Assembly (NCBI GenBank): GCA_000434235.1
Contig: FR892007.1
Location: forward strand, 20,719-48,654
Origin: Alistipes sp. CAG:268
GTDB lineage: Bacteria > Bacteroidota > Bacteroidia > Bacteroidales > Rikenellaceae
Direction of reading: 5' to 3'
Length of the DNA: 27,936 bases
The notes under the pieces are model-generated. The model saw only the letters and a program-made list of their open reading frames with translations. It did not search any database and had not been told where the DNA came from. Below, in pieces: positions 8,343 to 15,652 of this stretch (positions within the stretch are counted from its first letter, which is position 1; each line of letters begins with the position of its first letter). Made by a program: the position numbers and the translations under genes.

Positions 8343-8678
8343 GTGACAACGAAAGGCTATACGGAACACGAGGAACAGATCGCCCGCTTTGCCAAAGCGA
8401 TGGGCCATCCTGCCCGGATGGCCATCCTGCACTTTCTTGCCTCGCAGCAGAGTTGCTTTTTCGGGGAGATCCACGAAGTACTGCCCATAGCCAAGGCCAC
8501 CGTCTCGCAACACCTTAAGGAGTTGAAGGAGGCCGGACTGATCCAGGGCGAGATCGAGGCCCCGAAGGTACGTTACTGCATCAACCGCAGCAACTGGCTT
8601 CTGGCCCGCGACCTGTTCGCCGAATTTTTCCGCGAAGGACACACCGACGGCCGCCCCCACGATTCGTGTTGCGGATAG
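8343..8678 (+). CDS. ArsR/SmtB-family winged-helix repressor
   Basis: A 111-aa dimeric DNA-binding protein of the ArsR family. Visible are FAKAMGHPARMAILHFLA (family: LadptRl.IL..L), the recognition helix AKATVSQHLKELKEAGLI, and the wing EIEAPKVRYCIN. I chose the GTG at 8343-8345 because family homology begins soon after it and no in-frame ATG lies close; the ATG at 8253 lies upstream of the promoter. Candidate sensing thiols are Cys38 in SCFFGEI (where classical ArsR has a CxC), Cys79, and the C-terminal pair Cys109-Cys110. The lack of the classical CxC means the inducer cannot be read from known sites. It is probably autoregulated through the palindrome at 8309-8328 and controls the four genes downstream. 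Confidence 0.9.
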   Translation: MTTKGYTEHEEQIARFAKAMGHPARMAILHFLASQQSCFFGEIHEVLPIAKATVSQHLKELKEAGLIQGEIEAPKVRYCINRSNWLLARDLFAEFFREGHTDGRPHDSCCG

Positions 8679-8696
8679 CTCTTTTTTTGCCTCAAA

Positions 8697-8716
8697 TGTT
8701 CGTAATTCGACGAACT
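8697..8716. promoter_or_regulatory. Putative ArsR-family operator 2
   Basis: TGTTCG (8697-8702), 8-nt spacer, CGAACT (8711-8716). Half-sites and spacing equal those of operator 1 except for the last base, and AAA precedes both. It lies between the repressor gene and the thioredoxin-like gene. No good TAnnTTTG box is seen here (spacer TAATTCGA fits in part), so it may be a second promoter or an internal block. Confidence 0.72.
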
Positions 8717-8748
8717 ACATACATTAATAACAATAAAAACAAACGCAA

Positions 8749-8982
8749 ATGGAGATCAAGGTATTGGGAACGGGATGCGCCGGATGCAGGGCGCTGTATG
8801 AAACGGTATGCAAGGTGGTTGCCGAAACAGGACTCGACGCTACGGTCGTCAAGGAGGAGGAGATCACGAAGATCCTGGAATACGGTGTATACTCACTGCC
8901 GGCGCTGGTCGTGGAGGGCAAGGTGGCAGCTGCGGGAGGCCGGCTCTCGGCCGCCGAGGTCAAAAAACTGTTGGTACGATGA
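8749..8982 (+). CDS. Small thioredoxin-like protein with CxxC site
   Basis: A 77-aa cytosolic protein (no signal peptide) of the small thioredoxin-fold family of the TM0996/MTH895 type. The N-terminal strand MEIKVLGTG leads into the active site C10-A-G-C13, and YGVYSLPALVVEGKVAAAG supplies the cis-Pro loop (SLP) and following strand. The C-terminal helix ends KKLLVR. Such proteins exchange thiols or disulfides with a partner. The stop overlaps the next start as ATGA (8979-8982), indicating coupled translation. In this operon it is a likely electron donor to the DsbD/CcdA-like membrane protein; that role is inferred. Confidence 0.9.
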   Translation: MEIKVLGTGCAGCRALYETVCKVVAETGLDATVVKEEEITKILEYGVYSLPALVVEGKVAAAGGRLSAAEVKKLLVR

Positions 8983-9413
8983 TCCGCCGCATCCTTCCGA
9001 TCCTCCTGCTGCTCACGGCCTGCAGCGGGAACGGCAGCCGGAGCGGCGACACGAATGCCGCCCCGGAGACAAGGCATACCGACACACGGGAGACGGTGCA
9101 AACCTCCGCCACCGACCGAGTGCAGGTGCTCTACTTCCACGGCCGGAAACGCTGCGCCACCTGCAACGCCATCGAGCGGCTGACCCGGGAGACCGTCGAA
9201 CGGCTCGGCGAGAAGAAGGTCGGAATACGGATTCTGGAGATCGGGCAGAACGAAGAGCTGGCCGAACAATACGGAGTGATGTGGTCCTCGCTGCTCCTCG
9301 TGCGCAACGACACGGTGAAAAACCTGACCCGTACGGCATTCGAGTTGGCCAAAAGCCGGCCCGAAACATTCAAGGCGCGCCTCACGGAGGCCATAGAGCA
9401 CTTCGCCGAATAG
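8979..9413 (+). CDS. Thioredoxin-fold lipoprotein (ArsF-family-like)
   Basis: The 144-aa protein has a lipoprotein signal: MIRRILPILLLLTAC, with lipobox L-T-A-Cys15, then a low-complexity polar linker (16-46). The folded part has VQVLYFHGRKRCATCN, a beta strand followed by a CxxC site (Cys59, Cys62) in thioredoxin position, then an Asn/Glu-containing helix. It should therefore sit on the outside of the inner membrane or on the outer membrane. As far as I recall, databases name relatives 'nitrophenyl compound nitroreductase subunit ArsF family protein'; nothing in this short, lipid-anchored, FMN-motif-free sequence shows a nitroreductase, so a thiol carrier is an equally good reading. It overlaps the upstream gene by 4 nt and precedes the next by 2 nt. 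Confidence 0.85.
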   Translation: MIRRILPILLLLTACSGNGSRSGDTNAAPETRHTDTRETVQTSATDRVQVLYFHGRKRCATCNAIERLTRETVERLGEKKVGIRILEIGQNEELAEQYGVMWSSLLLVRNDTVKNLTRTAFELAKSRPETFKARLTEAIEHFAE

Positions 9414-9415
9414 AG

Positions 9416-10120
9416 ATGGAGCCCCTGCAACACCTGCTCGACGGCAGCACGACGCCGCTGTGGAGCGCCCTGCTGCTGGGACTGATGACGGCCGTCAGCC
9501 CCTGTCCGCTGGCTACGAACATCGCCGCCGTCGGATACATCGGCCACAATGCGGAGAACCGCCACCGCGTTTTTCTCGCCGGGCTGTGCTACACGCTCGG
9601 CCGGATACTCGCCTGCACCGCACTCGGCATCGCTCTGATTCCCCTGCTGCGCCGGGGCGCCAGCCTCTTTGCCGTCGAGCGGCTGCTGGCCCGGTACGGC
9701 GAGGTGCTGTTGCCCGCCACCCTGCTGCTCTTCGGAGTGCTGCTGCTCTTCGGCGATCGCCTGTCGCTGCCGCTTCGCGGCGGCAGCGGCAGAAAGGTGC
9801 TCCGCTGCAACGGCTGCGGAGGAGCGCTGCTTCTGGGCATTCTCTTCTCGCTGACCTTCTGTCCCACCAGCGCCCTGCTCTATTTCGGAATGCTGCTCCC
9901 GATGGCGGCAGCCGAACCGGCCGGGTGGATGCTGCCCGCACTCTATGCTGCGGCTGCGGGACTGCCCGTCGCGGCCGCAGCCTGGATTCTGGCATACGGG
10001 GCCTCAAGAATCGGGACCTTCTACAACCGCATGCAGAGTCTGCAGCGGGGACTTACCCGCCTGGTCGGAGGAGGCATGATCCTCGCCGGAATCTACTACA
10101 CCGCAACCGGAATTCTCTGA
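9416..10120 (+). CDS. DsbD/CcdA-like membrane protein (ArsG-family-like)
   Basis: A 234-aa inner-membrane protein with about six hydrophobic segments. Segment 1 holds AVSPCPLATN (Cys30-Pro31) and segment 4 holds LTFCPTSALLYFG (Cys149-Pro150). This pair of Cys-Pro sites is the hallmark of DsbD/CcdA proteins, which pass electrons from cytosolic thioredoxin to an exported thioredoxin-fold partner. An extra CNGC (131-134) precedes segment 4. Relatives are, as I recall, named 'aromatic aminobenzylarsenical efflux permease ArsG family'. The sequence supports a thiol-relay or a transporter function, and I cannot decide between them. The frame is open upstream to 8666, but the ATG at 9416, 2 nt after the lipoprotein stop, is the natural start. 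Confidence 0.87.
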   Translation: MEPLQHLLDGSTTPLWSALLLGLMTAVSPCPLATNIAAVGYIGHNAENRHRVFLAGLCYTLGRILACTALGIALIPLLRRGASLFAVERLLARYGEVLLPATLLLFGVLLLFGDRLSLPLRGGSGRKVLRCNGCGGALLLGILFSLTFCPTSALLYFGMLLPMAAAEPAGWMLPALYAAAAGLPVAAAAWILAYGASRIGTFYNRMQSLQRGLTRLVGGGMILAGIYYTATGIL

Positions 10121-10148
10121 ATGGTTTGACCTCAAAATACCGACACAC

Positions 10149-11117
10149 ATGATTGACCGCCTTGCCGCATGGCTCGTCTACGACCTCTTCGGACTCGATC
10201 CGGCGAGCCGTCTCGGAACCTCGGTGCATTTCTTTTTCTACGACACCGTAAAGATCATCCTGCTGCTCATCATCATCGGGACAGCCATGGGGATCGTCAA
10301 TGCCTACTTCCCGATCGAACGCCTGCGGCGCTTTCTCTCGCACCGGCGTCTCTTCGGCCTGCAGTACCTGCTCGCCGCACTGTTCGGAGCCGTCACCCCC
10401 TTCTGCTCCTGTTCGTCGATCCCCCTCTTCATCGGATTCGTCAAGGGAGGTATCCCGCTCGGCGTCACCTTCGCCTTCCTGATCACCTCCCCGCTGGTGA
10501 ACGAGGTCGCCGTAGCGCTCCTGCTCGGATCGTTCGGGGTGCGTACCACACTCATCTACGTGGCCAGCGGCCTGCTGCTCGGTACGGTCGGGGGATTCGT
10601 GCTGGGCCGGCTCCGGCTCGAACGCCACCTCTCGCCCTGGGTCAAGGCCCTGCAGGCAAGTTCGGACAGGCAGGCCGAGGCCTGGGAACGGCAGCACACA
10701 CCCTTTATCCGGCGGCTGCCCGCCATCCTGCACGAGGCTCTGGGCATCCTGCGCGGTGTCATAATATATGTCCTCGTCGGCATCGGCGTCGGCGCCGCGA
10801 TGCACGGATACGTGCCCGAAGGCTTCTTCTCCCGCTACCTCTCCCCGTCAAACCCGCTGGCCGTGCCGCTGGCCGTACTCTGCGCCGTACCGATGTATGC
10901 CAATGCCGCGGGGATCGTACCCGTGATCCAGGTCTTCGTCGCCAAAGGGGTGCCGCTCGGCACGGCCCTGGCCTTCATGATGGCCGTCGTGGGGCTCTCG
11001 CTTCCCGAAGCCACGATGCTCAAGAAGGCGATGACGTGGCGGCTTACCGCCATCTTTTTCGGAACGGTCACCCTGTTCATCATCCTCTCGGGCTACCTGT
11101 TCAACCTGATACTGTAA
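10149..11117 (+). CDS. Permease of the ArsP / SO_0444 (DUF318) family
   Basis: A 322-aa membrane protein with two half-blocks of hydrophobic segments around a hydrophilic loop (about 160-190). The diagnostic motif TPFCSCSSIPLFIGF (Cys86, Cys88) at the end of an early helix is shared with the DUF318 permeases. These include ArsP, an exporter of trivalent organoarsenicals, and SO_0444-type Cu/Zn efflux proteins. The second half has a matching loop, VPMYANAAGIVPVIQ, with no Cys. It lies 28 nt after the ArsG-like gene and is the last gene of the operon. Efflux of a soft metal or metalloid, or of its thiol or organic form, is likely; the exact substrate is not visible. Confidence 0.9.
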   Translation: MIDRLAAWLVYDLFGLDPASRLGTSVHFFFYDTVKIILLLIIIGTAMGIVNAYFPIERLRRFLSHRRLFGLQYLLAALFGAVTPFCSCSSIPLFIGFVKGGIPLGVTFAFLITSPLVNEVAVALLLGSFGVRTTLIYVASGLLLGTVGGFVLGRLRLERHLSPWVKALQASSDRQAEAWERQHTPFIRRLPAILHEALGILRGVIIYVLVGIGVGAAMHGYVPEGFFSRYLSPSNPLAVPLAVLCAVPMYANAAGIVPVIQVFVAKGVPLGTALAFMMAVVGLSLPEATMLKKAMTWRLTAIFFGTVTLFIILSGYLFNLIL

Positions 11118-11147
11118 CGGCAGGATTCGGTCTCCCGAGTCCTGCCG
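11118..11147. terminator. Hairpin between convergent permease and oxyR genes
   Basis: CGGCAGGA (11118-11125) pairs with TCCTGCCG (11140-11147), and TCGG (11127-11130) with CCGA (11135-11138). It starts right after the permease stop codon. There is no T-run on either side, so the terminator call rests on the strong stem and on its place between two convergent genes. Confidence 0.6.
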
Positions 11148-11174
11148 TCCATGTGGCTGAGGCCGGTCTCCGCC

Positions 11175-12074
11175 TCAAGACTCCGACGTGCCGACGTTGG
11201 CCAGAATCGTCTCGATGAGCGCCCGGATGATCGAGTTCTTGACATAGGTCCGACGCACGGCCACGGCGATCTTGCGCGACGTGGCCCCCTTGGCCAGCGT
11301 CTTCAGCCGGTCGAGGTGGTCGGCGGGGATGTATTCGACGGCCATCTCGGGGATGATCGTCAGGCACGACGTGCAATCGACGATGCGCATCAGCGTGTCG
11401 AGCGACCCCGACTCGAAGGTGTAGTGGGCCGGCATCGACCGCCGGGCCTGGCACAGTTCGATGATCTGGTCGCGCATGCAGTTGCCGGGGCTGAGGATCA
11501 CCAGATCCTTCAGGTCGATCTCTTCGATGCGTATGTTCTGCCGCTCATAAAGCGGATTTTCGGGCGAAACGTAGGCATAGAACCGGTCGCTGAAAAGCTC
11601 CTGCTCGAGAATCCCCTCGCCGCACGTGCCGCTGGCCACCAGCGCCGCATCGATGCGGTCGCGCTTGAGCGCCTCGACGATCTCCGAGGTGATCATCTCC
11701 GAGATCTCGAGTTCGACCTTCGGATAGTCGCGCACGAAGGCCGGGATGAACTTGTGCAGCAGGTAGGGGGCAATGGTCGGGATGACACCCAGACGCAGCT
11801 TTCCGGCCGTCTCGCCCTTCAGCTCGGCGACCGCTTCGCGGATGCCGTTGTAGGCCCGCAGCGTCTCGCGTGCCTGCTCCATGACCACCTCGCCCGCCTC
11901 GGTGGGGATGACCGGCTTCTTCGAGCGGTCGAGCAGCACCACGCCCAGCTCCTCCTCGAGCGCCTTGACCTGCATGCTCAACGAGGGCTGCGTCACGAAA
12001 CAATGCTCGGCGGCAAGCGAGAAACTGCCGCAGTTGGCCACAGCCAGCAGGTATTCGAGTTGGATGATTGTCAT
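11175..12074 (-). CDS. oxyR: Hydrogen-peroxide sensor OxyR (LysR family)
   Basis: A 299-aa LysR-type activator. Residues 1-60 form the winged HTH (LEYLLAVANCGSFSLAAEHCFVTQPSLSMQVKALEEELGVVLLDRS). In the effector domain, SPGNCMRDQIIELC places Cys199 and Cys208 at the same numbers as the redox pair of E. coli OxyR, which forms a disulfide when peroxide is present. The ATG at 12072-12074 was chosen because homology begins there; the frame runs on to 12329, inside trpS. A plausible promoter lies at 12098-12129. Expected targets are catalase, peroxiredoxin and Dps genes, none of which lies in this window. Confidence 0.95.
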   Translation of the reverse strand: MTIIQLEYLLAVANCGSFSLAAEHCFVTQPSLSMQVKALEEELGVVLLDRSKKPVIPTEAGEVVMEQARETLRAYNGIREAVAELKGETAGKLRLGVIPTIAPYLLHKFIPAFVRDYPKVELEISEMITSEIVEALKRDRIDAALVASGTCGEGILEQELFSDRFYAYVSPENPLYERQNIRIEEIDLKDLVILSPGNCMRDQIIELCQARRSMPAHYTFESGSLDTLMRIVDCTSCLTIIPEMAVEYIPADHLDRLKTLAKGATSRKIAVAVRRTYVKNSIIRALIETILANVGTSES

Positions 12075-12097
12075 AAGCGATCTTCTATTTGCCGAGG

Positions 12098-12129
12098 CGA
12101 ATATATCAAAAAAAACTATATCCGGCAAC
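12098..12129 (-). promoter_or_regulatory. Promoter of oxyR
   Basis: On the minus strand: GTTG (12126-12129), a 20-nt spacer, TATATTCG (12098-12105). It differs from TTTG/TAnnTTTG by one base in each box and ends 23 nt before the oxyR start. Confidence 0.55.
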
Positions 12130-12137
12130 TTTTTTAG

Positions 12138-13400
<1,263 letters not shown>

Positions 13401-13457
13401 ACTCCCCGGGAGCCGGGCCTCACCCGAGACCGGACATAAATCCGGACCGCTGCCGCA

Positions 13458-13475
13458 GCGGGGCGATCGCCCCGC
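13458..13475. repeat. Perfect 18-bp palindrome between trpS and the ClC gene
   Basis: GCGGGGCGATCGCCCCGC is its own reverse complement. Flanking GCCGC (13452-13456) and GCGGC (13479-13483) can extend the stem past a small internal loop. No T-run follows. It could be a weak terminator or processing site for trpS mRNA, or a protein site. Confidence 0.6.
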
Positions 13476-13518
13476 ATGGCGGCTGCCGAAGCCCGCAAAC
13501 CATAAACCATTGACCGAC

Positions 13519-15300
13519 ATGCGTTTCCGCGCCGACCGTATCTACCCGCTGTTCCTCCGCCTGACGCGGAGGCTCTCCAACCGCCAGATGATGATGCTTC
13601 TGGCGGTGGTTGTCGGCGTGCTTGCCGGAATTGGCACCTATCTGTTCGAGATTCTGCTCTATGCCATCAAGAACGGACTGACGAACTGGTTTCCGGTGGA
13701 CAGCGCCCACTTCCTCTTCCTGATCTACCCCGCCGTGGGCATCATCCTGGCCACGCTGTTCGTCAAATACATAGTGCGCGACAATATCTCCGAAGGGGTG
13801 ACCCGTGTGCTCTACGCCATGTCGAGCCGCAACTCGCGCATCGCCGCGCACAACTGCTGGACCTCGGTCGTCGGCGGCGCCACGACCATCGGATTCGGCG
13901 GATCGGTCGGTCCCGAGGCCCCGATCGTGCTGACCGGAGCCGCCATCGGCTCGAACATCGGCCGCCTGGCCCGCCTCAACTACAAGAACTCCACGCTGCT
14001 GCTCTGCTGCGGCGCCGGCGCCGCACTGGCCGCCATCTTCAAGGCCCCGATCACGGGCGTGGTCTTCGTGCTGGAGATCCTGATGCTCGACATCACCGCC
14101 GGATCGGTCATCCCGCTGCTCATCTCCTCGGTCACCGCCACGACGATGGCCTTCATGCTCCGCGGCTTCGACCCCATCCTGGCCGTCACGCTCGCCCCGC
14201 AGGACGCCTTCGAACTGTGGCAGATCCCGCTGTTCATCCTGCTCGGCATGCTCTGCGGGCTGATGGCCTGGTACTTCACCTCGATGAACTCGCGCGTGGG
14301 CAACTTCTTCAAGGGAATCGACCGGCAGTGGAAAAAGTGGCTCTGGGGCGGCGTCATCCTCGGCGTGCTGATCTTCATCTTCCCGCCCCTCTACGGCGAG
14401 GGATACGAGGGATTCACCGCACTGATGCACGGAAAAACCGAGACGCTGTTCGACAACTCGCTCTTCTACCGCTTCCGCGGAATCGACTGGGTGGTCATCC
14501 TCTTCATCATCGCCACGATGTTCTTCAAGGTCATCGCCATGGCCTCGACCAACGCCGCGGGAGGCGTGGGCGGAACATTCGCCCCGTCGCTGTTCGTCGG
14601 CGCCTTCACCGGCGCGACCCTCGCGCTGGTATGCAACATGCTCTTCCACTGGGAGGTGTCGGTCGTCTCGTTCACGCTGGTGGGCATGGCCGGCGTGATG
14701 GCCGGCGTGATGAACGCCCCCCTGACATCGATCTTCCTCATCGCCGAACTCTCGAACGGCTACGGGCTCTTCATCCCGCTGATGATCACCGCCTGCATCT
14801 CGTTCGCCGTGAACTACTGGCTCGATCCCGACTCGATCTACACCAAACAGCTCCGGCAGAAGGGCGAGCTGCTCACGCACGACAAGGATCAGTCGGTATT
14901 CGTCTTCCTGAAGCTCGACGAGCTGATGGAGACCGACTTCCTGCGCATCAAGGAGAACATCACGCTCGGCGACATCGTTCACATCATCTCGACGGCGCGC
15001 CGCAACATCTTCCCCGTGATCGACAACTTCGGACGGCTGCTGGGCGTCGTGCAGCTCGACGACCTGCGCGAGGACATGTTCAAGCCCGAAAAGTACGGCC
15101 GGCCGATCTCGGACTACATGATCCAGCCGCCCGACAAGATCCTCGAACACGAGTCGATCATGAGCGTCATGGAGAAGTTCGAGGACAAACACACGTGGAT
15201 GCTGCCCGTCGTGGACAAGAAGAACCGCTATCTGGGCTTCATCTCCAAGTCGCGCATCCTGAACGCCTACCGCGAACAACTCGTAAAAATCCAGCAATAA
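13519..15300 (+). CDS. ClC-family chloride channel/transporter with two CBS domains
   Basis: A 593-aa inner-membrane ClC protein. The membrane part (about 20-445) shows the selectivity-loop signature GFGGSVGPEAPIVLTGAAIGS (127-147), then FKAPITGVVFVLEI and the later filter motif AAGGVGGTFAPSLFVGAFTG. Two CBS domains fill the C-terminus (from about 475: FLRIKENITLGDIVHIIS, and later MIQPPDKILEHESIMSVMEKF), which usually bind adenine nucleotides and tune gating. At the position of the gating Glu in GREGP-type proteins this one has Val130 (G-S-V-G-P), with a Glu three residues later. I set the ATG at 13519; the frame is open upstream into trpS. The next gene starts 1 nt after the stop. Confidence 0.95.
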   Translation: MRFRADRIYPLFLRLTRRLSNRQMMMLLAVVVGVLAGIGTYLFEILLYAIKNGLTNWFPVDSAHFLFLIYPAVGIILATLFVKYIVRDNISEGVTRVLYAMSSRNSRIAAHNCWTSVVGGATTIGFGGSVGPEAPIVLTGAAIGSNIGRLARLNYKNSTLLLCCGAGAALAAIFKAPITGVVFVLEILMLDITAGSVIPLLISSVTATTMAFMLRGFDPILAVTLAPQDAFELWQIPLFILLGMLCGLMAWYFTSMNSRVGNFFKGIDRQWKKWLWGGVILGVLIFIFPPLYGEGYEGFTALMHGKTETLFDNSLFYRFRGIDWVVILFIIATMFFKVIAMASTNAAGGVGGTFAPSLFVGAFTGATLALVCNMLFHWEVSVVSFTLVGMAGVMAGVMNAPLTSIFLIAELSNGYGLFIPLMITACISFAVNYWLDPDSIYTKQLRQKGELLTHDKDQSVFVFLKLDELMETDFLRIKENITLGDIVHIISTARRNIFPVIDNFGRLLGVVQLDDLREDMFKPEKYGRPISDYMIQPPDKILEHESIMSVMEKFEDKHTWMLPVVDKKNRYLGFISKSRILNAYREQLVKIQQ

Positions 15301-15301
15301 C

Positions 15302-15637
15302 ATGGAAACCGGAACCTGTCCGTGGGCCGACGAACTCGACTGTGCCGTCACGGTGTGCGACACGCAAGGGGTGGTCGTCTACCAGAACGCACGCTCGCGT
15401 GCGGTGAACGGCGACGTGCGGGGCCGCTCGATGCTCCCCTGCCACAGCGAACGCTCGCGCGCGATCATCGCACGGCTGCTCGAAACCGGAGGAAAGAATG
15501 TCTACACGATCGAGAAGCGGGGTGTCCGCAAGCTGATCTACCAGACCGTCTGGCGCGACGAATCGGGCGCGGTCCGCGGCCTGGTGGAGTTCTCGATGGA
15601 GATTCCCGAGACCATGCCCCACTACATCCGAAACTGA
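15302..15637 (+). CDS. Small single-domain PAS-like protein
   Basis: A 111-aa soluble protein made of little more than one PAS-like fold: DCAVTVCDTQGVVVYQNARS (strand pair and turn typical of a PAS start), GRSMLPCHSERSRAIIARLLETG (helical part), then KNVYTIEKRGVRKLIYQTVWRDESGAVRGLVEFSMEIPE (PAS sheet). The LPCHSERSR stretch (Cys47-His48) resembles the CHPPRS-like motif of PAS domains in DUF438 proteins. No kinase, cyclase or HTH domain is attached, so it would have to signal by binding a partner or a small ligand. It starts 1 nt after the ClC stop codon and 15 nt before the aldolase-like gene, so all three are probably co-transcribed. Confidence 0.8.
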   Translation: METGTCPWADELDCAVTVCDTQGVVVYQNARSRAVNGDVRGRSMLPCHSERSRAIIARLLETGGKNVYTIEKRGVRKLIYQTVWRDESGAVRGLVEFSMEIPETMPHYIRN

Positions 15638-15652
15638 AAAACGGCAGGACAG

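Noticed and set aside
8666..9415. N-terminal extension of the DsbD/CcdA-like protein in the same frame
   Set aside because: It would lie over two genes with clear motifs in other frames and is Arg/His-rich; the ATG at 9416 gives the membrane protein its natural start.
9013..10007. Arg/Ala-rich minus-strand frames opposite the ArsR-type operon, considered as antisense genes
   Set aside because: They overlap motif-bearing plus-strand genes, and their composition is that of GC-rich mirror frames.
13463..13470. GCGATCGC, the cyanobacterial HIP1 motif, inside the palindrome
   Set aside because: A single 8-mer inside a larger palindrome in a non-cyanobacterial genome; no repeated copies were noticed in the window.
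13420..15363. A 647-aa minus-strand open frame opposite the ClC gene
   Set aside because: Mirror frame; very rich in His/Glu/Asp and covering a membrane protein with full family signatures on the other strand.
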